Below are positions 1-6,541 of a stretch of DNA of 7,253 bases, in pieces. Both the position numbers and the translations under genes were made by a program. The notes beneath the pieces are model-generated. The model saw only the letters and a list, made by a program, of their open reading frames with translations, was not told the DNA's origin and searched no databases. Positions within the stretch are counted from its first letter, which is position 1. Every line of letters starts with the position of its first letter. Source of the stretch: JBGPBY01 sp041481485 (GTDB lineage Bacteria > Acidobacteriota > Terriglobia > 20CM-2-55-15); contig JBGPBY010000376.1 in assembly GCA_041481485.1 (NCBI GenBank), positions 1 to 7,253 on the forward strand, given 5' to 3'.

Positions 1-729
1 ATTCTGCCGCTCTCGATTCGGCAGCTTGTCTTCGGCCCACTCGGTGCACTGTATCCCAGCCTATATCGCGCTCCACGTTACCTTCGAGCGAAGTCGACCC
101 TGCGCCGCATGGCATTTGATTTCGTCGAAGGCTATTTTGAAAGCATGTCGACCTTCGGGCATTTCGACAAACCGTCGATCCTGTCACCCGATCTAAAGCG
201 GAAGCTCGGAGGTTACGAGACCATTGAACTTTTCCGGAGTTACTTTCGAAATGCGCGCACGGATGATCCTCTTTCCCGAATCCAGTACGTCGATATCAAA
301 ACTTATTTGACCGATGACATTCTGGCCAAAGTCGATCGTACGAGCATGGCGAACTCCCTGGAAGTGCGATGCCCTTTTCTGGATCACAGAATTATTGAGC
401 TGGCAGCGTCGATGCCGTCACAACTGAAGGTGCGGGGAGACAACGGAAAGTACATTCTCAAACAGGCACTGCGCGGCCATTTGCCCGATGAAATCATCGA
501 TCGCCAGAAAATGGGCTTCGGTACGCCGCTTCCAGATTGGTTTCGAAACGGGATCCGAGACTTTGCACAGACGTATATCGTCGGCCGGGAAGACCCGTTT
601 CTTTCAAAAAGCTTTGTCAGACGGATCTGGGACGACCACCAGGCAGGCATTCGAGATACATCGTGGCAGCTATGGAATGTATTGATGTTTCGCTTGTGGC
701 TGGAAGGGAATCGAAGCAAAGGCAGCTGA
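1..729 (+). CDS. Asparagine synthase-type amidotransferase, C-terminal fragment (5' truncated)
   Basis: The reading frame is open from base 1 and ends with TGA at 727-729, leaving 242 codons. The whole family is about 600-650 residues, so the N-terminal glutaminase domain and most of the ATP-pyrophosphatase core lie outside the window. The visible part is the end of the synthetase domain. Fragment codons 97-128 hold the block VDIKTYLTDDIL, then KVDRTSM, then SLEVRCPFLD, followed by GKYILKQAL and RQKMGFGTPLPDWF, all standard AsnB-type landmarks. The family uses glutamine and ATP to amidate a carboxylate. Homologues in polysaccharide clusters can amidate sugar uronic acids instead of aspartate, which the neighbouring glycosyltransferase and MBOAT genes make plausible here; the substrate cannot be read from this fragment. 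An ATG at 109 is internal and should not be taken as the start. The gene converges on the ACP gene, with a repeat element between them. Confidence 0.93.
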   Translation: MLPLSIRQLVFGPLGALYPSLYRAPRYLRAKSTLRRMAFDFVEGYFESMSTFGHFDKPSILSPDLKRKLGGYETIELFRSYFRNARTDDPLSRIQYVDIKTYLTDDILAKVDRTSMANSLEVRCPFLDHRIIELAASMPSQLKVRGDNGKYILKQALRGHLPDEIIDRQKMGFGTPLPDWFRNGIRDFAQTYIVGREDPFLSKSFVRRIWDDHQAGIRDTSWQLWNVLMFRLWLEGNRSKGS

Positions 730-736
730 AATGGCC

Positions 737-769
737 GTCGGGTCCCCAGCCGCGTTGGCGGCGGCATAG
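737..769. repeat. Partial copy of the repeat arm (stem-loop 1 unit)
   Basis: The segment around GTCGGGTCCCCAGCCGCG and the following TTGGCGGCGGCATAG closely matches the outer part of the left arm of the adjacent inverted-repeat element (795-825, GTCGCGTTCCAAGCCGCG then TTAGCGGCGACA). It contains one short hairpin, GCCGC-GTTG-GCGGC. No partner arm or other stem-loops accompany it, so it looks like a decayed or partially duplicated unit just downstream of the amidotransferase stop codon. It could add to 3'-end formation of that transcript, but there is no U-tract. Confidence 0.6.
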
Positions 770-780
770 TTGAAGAACAG

Positions 781-1049
781 CGGACTGGAGGAGCCGTCGC
801 GTTCCAAGCCGCGTTAGCGGCGACACTCCGCTAGCCACCGGCGTGAGCCGGTGGAATGGCATTGAAGAAACACAGAGTGCCGTAGGCACGGCAGATCAAT
901 TAGACGCCCCATTTCAACCCACAATACAGTTTTGATCTGTCGTGCCTTACGGCACTGTATTTCCTGGGGATTGCTGTTCCGGTTTACGCCGATGGCTAAG
1001 GGATCTGCCGCCGCTAACGCGGCTGGGAACGGGACGGTCCGGCTGTCCG
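781..1049. repeat. Inverted-repeat element, copy 1 (three nested stem-loops per arm)
   Basis: Two arms of about 110 bp (roughly 781-899 and 932-1049) are reverse complements around a 32-bp spacer. The left arm carries three short hairpins: GCCGC-GTTA-GCGGC (808-821), CCACCGGC-GTGA-GCCGGTGG (835-854) and GTGCC-GTA-GGCAC (877-889), the last followed by GGCAGATCAA. The right arm mirrors them: TTGATCTG then GTGCC-TTAC-GGCAC (942-955), a degenerate stem-loop 2 (about 976-997, with a short deletion and substitutions), and GCCGC-TAAC-GCGGC (1010-1023) followed by TGGGAAC, which pairs with GTTCCAA at 801. The same architecture recurs at 6542-6790. The element fills the space between the convergent 3' ends of the amidotransferase and ACP genes, so it could act as a bidirectional 3' structure. 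There is no poly-U tract for a classical terminator and no encoded protein. Confidence 0.85.
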
Positions 1050-1068
1050 GTATCTGTACCAAAAAGGT

Positions 1069-1326
1069 CTACTTCCGAGGTTTTCCGAGACGCTGTGCCG
1101 TTTCGAACATTTTCCGGACCGTGTCCATGTCGGCAGGCGCGACTTTCGCGGCCGGAATGCGAAGCCTGGTAATGTTTTCCAGCTCAAAGAGCGCTTCCAC
1201 TAGCGCGAAGGAGTCGACGAGACCTGAGGACACAAGCGGTGTGTCTGTGTTCAGGGCGAGATCCGGTTTGTGTAGTACCTTTTCCTTCAAGTATTGAATC
1301 ATTGCATCGGACTGCGCGGTATCCAC
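1069..1326 (-). CDS. Acyl carrier protein
   Basis: This 85-residue protein has the size and four-helix pattern of a free-standing acyl carrier protein. The phosphopantetheine attachment site is visible as SSGLVDSFALVEALFELE, with Ser39 in the Asp-Ser-hydrophobic motif. A later segment, about residues 56-80 (from RIPAAKVAPADMDTV), matches helix III and the C-terminal helix. After 4'-phosphopantetheinylation it should carry an acyl group as a thioester in the cytoplasm. The start is GTG at 1326; an AAGGGG Shine-Dalgarno sequence lies just inside the 3' end of the upstream LnmK-like gene, whose TAA stop at 1332-1330 is 3 bases before the GTG. Translational coupling is therefore likely, and the LnmK-like protein is the natural candidate to load this carrier. 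The divergent MBOAT recalls DltB with its carrier DltC, but partner specificity is inferred. The sequence alone does not say which acyl group is carried. Confidence 0.92.
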   Translation of the reverse strand: MDTAQSDAMIQYLKEKVLHKPDLALNTDTPLVSSGLVDSFALVEALFELENITRLRIPAAKVAPADMDTVRKMFETAQRLGKPRK

Positions 1327-1329
1327 CTT

Positions 1330-2250
1330 TTATCCCCTTTGGCGTTTTTGGTTGTTGAGCCATTCTGCTGCAGCGTCGTCGAGTTTCGCAGACTTGTGCG
1401 CGGAGGAAACCAGAATCATTTTTCCATCGGATACCCGATGCACTCGATAGTCAAACGCCAGCATCAGATGTTTTTCCTGAATCACTCCTGCCCGTGCCCG
1501 GACCTGAATTTGAAGCTTATCGGTGACCTGCGCGTTACCGAAATATCCAATTCTCCGCCAGCAGGTCGATCGCGCATCGATCAGCGTGTCGGGCATCTGG
1601 CAGCTCGCCAGTAGTGCGCGCTCTGCGAGATCGAGAAAGCAGACGAAGTTTGCAAAATAGATCAAGCCGGCGCCATTGGCATCCCGATCCGGATCGATGG
1701 TGTAGGTCACTTCACGGTTTCCCAGATCGATCTCCCCGAAATCCGCAGACTGAAATGTTCCGGCGTCTTTGGCGGTTCGGCACAAATTCAGGGAATCGGG
1801 CTGGGCGGGAAGTTCTGAAAAGGCTTCGAAATCCAGGTTGTCCGGCTGAGCCATTTTCAGCTGTTGCGGACCGGCCAATTGGTAAATGAATACATTCGTA
1901 CAGCGAATTACAAACGGCCCGCCCTGCGTCAACTCGTATGTCCCGTCGAGATAGACTTTGGAATAATGCTTCAGCGGAGAACGAGCGAAGAGAAGCACGT
2001 CGTTTTCATCAAAGGAGCTGAGAGGTTTTTCCGGCGACAAGGTGAGCTCGACGAAGCAGTAAGTCGCATAAAGACGGTTGTCGAACGCGTCTCGAATCTG
2101 AGACGTTCGCACATTGCCGAGGCGCGACAGCATTTGCCAACGATCATCACCGATGAGTTTGAGGAGGGCTGATTCATTCAGGCCACTGCGGCCAAGCAGG
2201 GGCATGCCTAGTTCCACCGACAATCGATCCAAAGCAACCTGAGTTTCCAT
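1330..2250 (-). CDS. LnmK-like double hot-dog acyltransferase/decarboxylase homologue
   Basis: This 306-residue soluble protein has no signal peptide or membrane segment. Two features point to the LnmK/Pnap_2097-type family of biosynthetic hot-dog proteins: an N-terminal block MPLLGRSGLNESALLKLIGDD (residues 16-36) and a C-terminal hot-dog block YTIDPDRDANGAGLIYFANF (residues 183-202) followed by LDLAER. I recognise these from memory, not from a search. The characterised member, LnmK of leinamycin biosynthesis, decarboxylates methylmalonyl-CoA and transfers propionyl to a carrier protein using an active-site tyrosine in the N-terminal half. Tyr61 and Tyr64 here (RLYATYCFVEL) lie in the comparable region and are candidates. 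The ATG at 2250 is preceded by a weak GGA at short spacing; Met16 at 2205 is an alternative start nearer the conserved block. The ACP gene follows 3 bases downstream, as expected for an enzyme that charges a carrier. No polyketide synthase lies in the window, so the substrate is open. Confidence 0.75.
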   Translation of the reverse strand: METQVALDRLSVELGMPLLGRSGLNESALLKLIGDDRWQMLSRLGNVRTSQIRDAFDNRLYATYCFVELTLSPEKPLSSFDENDVLLFARSPLKHYSKVYLDGTYELTQGGPFVIRCTNVFIYQLAGPQQLKMAQPDNLDFEAFSELPAQPDSLNLCRTAKDAGTFQSADFGEIDLGNREVTYTIDPDRDANGAGLIYFANFVCFLDLAERALLASCQMPDTLIDARSTCWRRIGYFGNAQVTDKLQIQVRARAGVIQEKHLMLAFDYRVHRVSDGKMILVSSAHKSAKLDDAAAEWLNNQKRQRG

Positions 2251-2416
2251 TTAATTCCAGTCTGAAGTTTGTAACGGCATATTGCAGAAACTACTCTGGC
2301 CGGAGTTTCCACTATTGCCCGGAGACTGTCAACAGCACGAGAGTGCCGGATCCATGCGAAATATTGCTGGAAGAACAAGCAGAATTACGGAAAATGAGGG
2401 GAATGGACGAAACCGT
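2251..2416. promoter_or_regulatory. Divergent intergenic region between the LnmK-like and MBOAT genes
   Basis: These 166 bases separate the start of the leftward LnmK-like/ACP unit from the start of the rightward MBOAT/SGNH unit and should hold the promoters for both. On the minus strand a TTGACA hexamer lies at 2332-2327, but the hexamer 17 bases downstream (GAAACT) is a poor -10, so I do not assign a promoter. A purine-rich GAGGGG at about 2396-2401 is the probable ribosome-binding sequence of the MBOAT gene, although its spacing to the ATG at 2417 is long (about 15 bases). I see no convincing operator palindrome or riboswitch fold. The shared control region suggests the two units may be expressed together. 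Confidence 0.45.
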
Positions 2417-3841
2417 ATGACGCTCCCGGTAAGTGTCTCCGTCGCTCTGCTTCTGGTCTGCGCCGCCGCACTTTTTAAAAGAAACGCAGCGAGGCAGGCA
2501 TTTCTTCTGGGTGCGGGATACGTCCTCTATCAGACGTGGGGGATTTCGTTCCTCGCCGTTCTCATTGCCAGTTCGGTCGGGAACTTCTTGCTGGGCGAGT
2601 GGCTGCGCAAGCACCCTCAAGCGGGCGTTTTGACGGTGGGAATTCTGTTCAATGTCCTCCTTCTCGGCTTTTTCAAGTATCTTCCGGCGATTTCTGGCGC
2701 TCCCGATTTCATTCACAGTCTGGTGATGCCCATTGGAATGTCCTTCTGGACATTTCAGGCGATGAGTTATCTGTTCGATGTCTATCACGAAGTGGAAATG
2801 GACCCGTCGCTGCTGGAGTTTTGCCTGTACATGGCGTTTTGGCCGACGGTGATCATGGGACCGGTATGCCGTCTGCCGAAGATGCTGCCTCAGTTTCGAA
2901 GCCCCATCCGCATCTCGTCGGAGAACCTCACAAGCGGGCTGCAACGCGTCGGTACGGGATTGTTCATGAAAATCATACTGGCACAACTTCTGGGGTCGGC
3001 CCTGGTTGGCTTTGACGACACGGGGCACGTGTGGAGTGGCATTGATGCATGGGCCGTTGCAATCGGGTTCGGATTTCAGCTGTTTTTCGATTTTGCGGGA
3101 TATTCCAATATCGTCATTGGCGCAGCCGCAATCTTTGGGTTCGTGCTTGAAGAAAACTTTAACGCGCCGTTCATGTCATCAACGCCGTCGATCTTCTGGA
3201 CGCGATGGCATATGTCGTTGTCATCCTGGATTCGCGATTACGTGTTTGTTCCCGTGGCTTCCCTCGTCCGCGCCGGGTGGTGGCGGTACGCGGCCGTGAT
3301 CCTGTCCATGATGCTTTTCGGCTTGTGGCATGGAGCAAAACTGACCTTTATTCTCTGGGGCGCCTATCAGGGGATATTTCTGGCTCTTCACCGCTTTGTC
3401 CAACAGCTGCAAAGACGATTCAATTTCGACTTCAGTGGTCCCATGGCCGACCTCTCTGCCTGGGCTGTCACATTCTCAGGAATTACCCTGGGCTGGATTT
3501 TATTTCGGGCGAAGGATATTCATGAGGCGGCCATGATGTACGGTGCCATACTTTCACCGTCAAGTTATCGGACGCTGGAATTGCCGCGAAACTTCTATGG
3601 CCTGCTGATTACTCTGGCCGCCGGTTACTTTGCCTTTCACCTTGTGGCGCGTTCGAAGATTTTCAATAAGACCAGGAGCTATCTTCAGGCTCCCCATCCC
3701 GATCCGCCATTTCTTCAGGTGTGCTGGCAGAAGCGGTGGTGGGGGCTGGCACCGATGATCATCTTTTTTGCGGTCTTCGCGGGATTGATGGCGATGTTCC
3801 AATCCGCTGGAGTGACGCCTTTCATCTACGCGGGTTTTTAG
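2417..3841 (+). CDS. MBOAT family membrane-bound O-acyltransferase (AlgI/DltB type)
   Basis: The 474-residue product is a polytopic membrane protein of typical AlgI length, with hydrophobic segments along its whole length. AlgI-type landmarks occur in order: MPIGMSFWTFQAMSYLFDVY (residue 104 on), FWPTVIMGPVCR (about 141), DFAGYSNIVIG (about 225), NFNAPF (247) and FWTRWHMSLSSWIRDYVF with His265, then FGLWHGA with the expected catalytic His305. Such enzymes accept an acyl group from a cytoplasmic donor and pass it across the membrane to an extracytoplasmic acceptor, usually a polysaccharide or teichoic acid. The frame stays open upstream to a TTG at 2282, but those 45 residues are polar and unlike the family. 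The ATG at 2417 starts directly before the first hydrophobic helix (TLPVSVSVALLLVCAAALF) and is preferred. The SGNH gene follows after 18 bp, forming the standard MBOAT/SGNH pair. Acceptor and acyl donor are unknown; acyl-CoA or the neighbouring acyl-ACP are the candidates. Confidence 0.93.
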   Translation: MTLPVSVSVALLLVCAAALFKRNAARQAFLLGAGYVLYQTWGISFLAVLIASSVGNFLLGEWLRKHPQAGVLTVGILFNVLLLGFFKYLPAISGAPDFIHSLVMPIGMSFWTFQAMSYLFDVYHEVEMDPSLLEFCLYMAFWPTVIMGPVCRLPKMLPQFRSPIRISSENLTSGLQRVGTGLFMKIILAQLLGSALVGFDDTGHVWSGIDAWAVAIGFGFQLFFDFAGYSNIVIGAAAIFGFVLEENFNAPFMSSTPSIFWTRWHMSLSSWIRDYVFVPVASLVRAGWWRYAAVILSMMLFGLWHGAKLTFILWGAYQGIFLALHRFVQQLQRRFNFDFSGPMADLSAWAVTFSGITLGWILFRAKDIHEAAMMYGAILSPSSYRTLELPRNFYGLLITLAAGYFAFHLVARSKIFNKTRSYLQAPHPDPPFLQVCWQKRWWGLAPMIIFFAVFAGLMAMFQSAGVTPFIYAGF

Positions 3842-3859
3842 GTTGGTTATCATCCGAAC

Positions 3860-5059
3860 ATGAGCCGTCAGTTGAAGTCGTTTGCAGCCATCCTTCTGCT
3901 TGTCGTTTCATCTCTGACCGTTACGGGGCTGGCACTGGAAGGCTGGCTGGCCATCGCGAGAATCAACACGAAATCCATTGCGCAGTTCGTTCCCGGAAAG
4001 GGGACAATTTATGTTCCCGGGGCCTATTACCGGCACGTCGATGAAGGATTTTCCGAGGGCTACATCAACTCGCATGGCTTTCGCGATTACGAGCGTAGTT
4101 ATGAAAAGCCTGACAAGACGTTCCGCATTCTTGTTCTAGGCAACTCTTATGCAGAGGCGTTTCAGGTCGCCCTTCAGGACTCGTTCCCCGCTGTTCTGGA
4201 GCGGGAGCTCAACGAAAATTTTCATTCAGTGAAATTCGAAGTGCTGAATTTGGGTCAGAGCGGCTTTGGCACTGCCGATGAATATGTCCGCTATGTGAAA
4301 TTCGGTGTCAACTACTCGCCCGATCTCGTGCTGCTGGCATTCGTGACGGGCGCGGATATTCGAACAAATTCCAAAGCATTCAACACGGAGCTTTCTTACT
4401 TTTTTGACATCGATCGGGATGGAAACGCGATTCTGGACGAATCCCACTATGCAGAGTATGGACAGACCTACACGGCCAGCAAACGTCTGTTTCAACTCCT
4501 CAAGCAGCATTCATTTCTCGCAAGCCTGACTTCGGAGTGGGCGTTCAAACTGAAATATGAGCGCCGGCAGGAGAACCTCGAAAAGACAACAACGGTGAGA
4601 GCTCAGGATGATTCGAAAATGAAACTGCCCGAGTCTTCGAGCATGAACGTTTATTTGCCGGAAATGAGCCAGCGCTGGAAGGATGCGTTTTCCGTCACAG
4701 AGGCCGGACTTCGAAAAATCAGAGCCGCTGTAGAGGAAAATGGAAGTGAGTTCGTTTTGGTGACTTTGACAAACGCCGAGCAAATCCATCCCGAAGTGGG
4801 ACAAAAGTTGCGCGACAGTTATGGTGACGACTTTGATTTCGATCTGCCGGATCGCATCATTGCCAAATTTGCGGATGACGCTGGAATCCATCACCTGGAA
4901 CTTGTGCCGGCTTTTCGCAAATATCACAGCAAGACTGGCGAATTTCTACATGGCTTCGGCTCCGGAAAGGGCGGGCACTGGAACGAAAAAGGGCATCGCC
5001 TTGCGGCCGAAAAAATACTTGAGTTTCTGAATGAGAAGTACAGGCTTTCGCCGGGGTGA
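3860..5059 (+). CDS. Membrane-anchored SGNH-fold hydrolase/acyltransferase-like protein
   Basis: The 399-residue protein begins with a short basic stretch and a hydrophobic segment (about residues 8-26, FAAILLLVVSSLTVTGLAL), consistent with an N-terminal anchor and an exported body. A block INSHGFRDYE (about 69-78) is followed by the SGNH nucleophile block ILVLGNSYAEAF with Ser96, where the usual GDS reads GNS. LNLGQSGFGT supplies the block II glycine. Near the C-terminus GHWNEKGHRLAAE supplies the probable catalytic His373. An aspartate two or three residues before that histidine, normal in D-x-H or D-x-x-H SGNH enzymes, is not present. Paired SGNH proteins of MBOAT systems (AlgJ/AlgX, PatB, DltD) act outside the membrane on the acylated glycan or help transfer the acyl group, and that role is inferred here. 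The gene lies 18 bp after the MBOAT gene, so co-transcription is very likely. Its 3' end converges on the glycosyltransferase gene with a 20-bp gap and no obvious terminator. Confidence 0.87.
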   Translation: MSRQLKSFAAILLLVVSSLTVTGLALEGWLAIARINTKSIAQFVPGKGTIYVPGAYYRHVDEGFSEGYINSHGFRDYERSYEKPDKTFRILVLGNSYAEAFQVALQDSFPAVLERELNENFHSVKFEVLNLGQSGFGTADEYVRYVKFGVNYSPDLVLLAFVTGADIRTNSKAFNTELSYFFDIDRDGNAILDESHYAEYGQTYTASKRLFQLLKQHSFLASLTSEWAFKLKYERRQENLEKTTTVRAQDDSKMKLPESSSMNVYLPEMSQRWKDAFSVTEAGLRKIRAAVEENGSEFVLVTLTNAEQIHPEVGQKLRDSYGDDFDFDLPDRIIAKFADDAGIHHLELVPAFRKYHSKTGEFLHGFGSGKGGHWNEKGHRLAAEKILEFLNEKYRLSPG

Positions 5060-5079
5060 TCCTGGATTTCCTCTAATTC

Positions 5080-6498
5080 CTACCGGGTGCGGGTCCACTG
5101 CGCCATCAGGCTCTCAAGACTCTTTGCGGGATTGCTGGACCCGGCGATAAATGGATCCAGCGCCTCCACGCCTTCCAGTGCCCGAACCAGCGCCTTTGTT
5201 TGCCGTTCAGCGGAATACATTTCACATGCGGACCGATTTGGAAGCAGGGATGGCAGTGTGTCCGTCGACCATGCTCGCACCAGGAGACGGAGTACCTTTG
5301 TGATTTGCGTTACCGATCCGGCATCGGCGATTGTGGACACACCCACCGAACGCAGGATGCGCGTGTTCTCATCCTGCGGCAGCACCCCCAGGATTGGACG
5401 GCCCGACTTCATATAACCGAAGATTTTGCTCCCGCCGAATTCGGATCCCGGCATGGGTTTCCAGCCAAGGAGTAGTAGCGCGTGAGCCTGGCTCTGCAAT
5501 TTGCTGATCTCTGAAAACGGCAGAGGTCGTGACGTCTCGACAATTTCATTGAGGTTCAGGCGGGCCGTGATCTTGTCGATATTCTCGGTCTGAAATCCGA
5601 CGAAAACGAATCGCAGCAGGCGGGCGACTTCCGGCTCGGAACTCTTCAACAATGCCAGTGCGTCTAGCAGGCTTTCGTAAATATACGGCGCCACGCCACC
5701 GGTGTAGAGCACCATGCATCGGTCGCCGCGTGGAACAACAGCCGAAGCGATCGGGCCTTCATATCCATTCGGGATTAGATGTACCCGCTTCTGTTCCAGC
5801 GAACTGGCATATACCCGCCAATAGGTTTCGGCTTCCGCCATATAGCGCAGCACCACGGCCTGTGCCCCGTGGAACAAGGACGCCAATAGTTTTCTGTCCT
5901 GTGCCTTTGACCTTTCGCTCTGCAGGGTCTGCAACTCATCGTAACTGAGCGTCCATGAATCCCGAAGGTCCATAACGTAAGGAATACCCAAATGGCGAGA
6001 TGCGTTCCGGGCAACGATGAACGACGACCATGGAGAACCGGTTGCCCAAATGACTTCAGCTTTATTCTGCCGGCACGCATTCACGACTGCCTTGGTGGCA
6101 GCGCCAATCCAAAGTCTGGCCATATCCGGACGATAGAACCAGGCTTCGAACCGTCGAACCGTTCTGCGGGCGAGCGAACGGAGCGGCCGCTCCTGTGCCG
6201 CATATACACGCAACGCAGATTCCGGAGATTTCGATGCAATACTTTGCTGAAATCTCCCAGCCCGGCGCTCCTGGATGGCCTTCCAGGGATCGGGATTGCG
6301 AACTCGCACAATTTCTATGGATTTCGGCACCTGATCCATGAGCCCTGGATCGAAGATGTCGTAATTGCGAGGATTTTCGGTTACGACGATGGGCTGCCAT
6401 CCGTAGTCGGGAAGATGACGTACAAATCGCAGCGGCCGGTAGGAGCCAGCGCTGGCATCGGGAGGAAAATGGTGGGCAATCATGACTACGGATTTCAC
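5080..6498 (-). CDS. GT4-type glycosyltransferase (GT-B fold)
   Basis: The preferred product has 472 residues, usual for GT-B glycosyltransferases of exopolysaccharide clusters. The N-terminus KSVVMIAHHFPPDASAGSYR is the acceptor-domain start with the glycine/proline-rich loop. VIWATGSPWSS and PYVMDLRDSW (about residues 165-180) are typical of the Fringe/WcaI-like GT4 group. The C-terminal donor domain has VLYTGGVAPYIYESLLDAL, FVFVGF and FGGSKIFGYMKSGRPILGV (about 353-371). In that last motif the glutamate usual in K-x-F-E-Y is glycine. It probably transfers a nucleotide-activated sugar to a growing lipid-linked glycan at the cytoplasmic membrane face; the sugar is not predictable. The start is chosen as GTG at 6498; ATG at 6483 is also possible. 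The frame runs on to 6651, but the extra 51 residues are translated repeat element and should not be annotated. No strong Shine-Dalgarno precedes either start. Confidence 0.9.
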   Translation of the reverse strand: MKSVVMIAHHFPPDASAGSYRPLRFVRHLPDYGWQPIVVTENPRNYDIFDPGLMDQVPKSIEIVRVRNPDPWKAIQERRAGRFQQSIASKSPESALRVYAAQERPLRSLARRTVRRFEAWFYRPDMARLWIGAATKAVVNACRQNKAEVIWATGSPWSSFIVARNASRHLGIPYVMDLRDSWTLSYDELQTLQSERSKAQDRKLLASLFHGAQAVVLRYMAEAETYWRVYASSLEQKRVHLIPNGYEGPIASAVVPRGDRCMVLYTGGVAPYIYESLLDALALLKSSEPEVARLLRFVFVGFQTENIDKITARLNLNEIVETSRPLPFSEISKLQSQAHALLLLGWKPMPGSEFGGSKIFGYMKSGRPILGVLPQDENTRILRSVGVSTIADAGSVTQITKVLRLLVRAWSTDTLPSLLPNRSACEMYSAERQTKALVRALEGVEALDPFIAGSSNPAKSLESLMAQWTRTR

Positions 6499-6541
6499 GA
6501 TCGAAAAGAGTACTACAAGGCCACGACAGGCGTACCGCGAG

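Noticed and set aside
781..1049. Repeat element as a CRISPR array or a classical intrinsic terminator
   Set aside because: There are no regularly spaced direct repeats with unique spacers, and the hairpins lack a following U-tract.
932..1062. Open frames across copy 1 of the repeat (both strands) as small genes
   Set aside because: They consist of translated repeat arm, with the same PLTRLG-like peptide in several frames, and have no ribosome-binding site or conserved domain.
2304..2332. Minus-strand TTGACA with GAAACT 17 bases downstream as a sigma-70 promoter for the LnmK-like gene
   Set aside because: Only the -35 is good; the -10 matches 3 of 6 bases, and promoter consensus in this lineage is uncertain.
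2282..2416. Possible 45-residue N-terminal extension of the MBOAT protein (TTG at 2282 or ATG at 2354)
   Set aside because: The residues are polar and unlike MBOAT N-termini; the ATG at 2417 directly precedes the first hydrophobic helix.
2312..3028. 238-codon open frame on the minus strand opposite the MBOAT gene
   Set aside because: It is rich in Arg, Gln and His without domain motifs and lies wholly opposite a gene with clear family motifs; it is a shadow frame.
5060..5079. Terminator between the convergent SGNH and glycosyltransferase genes
   Set aside because: The gap is only 20 bases and I see no inverted repeat or T-run in or around it.
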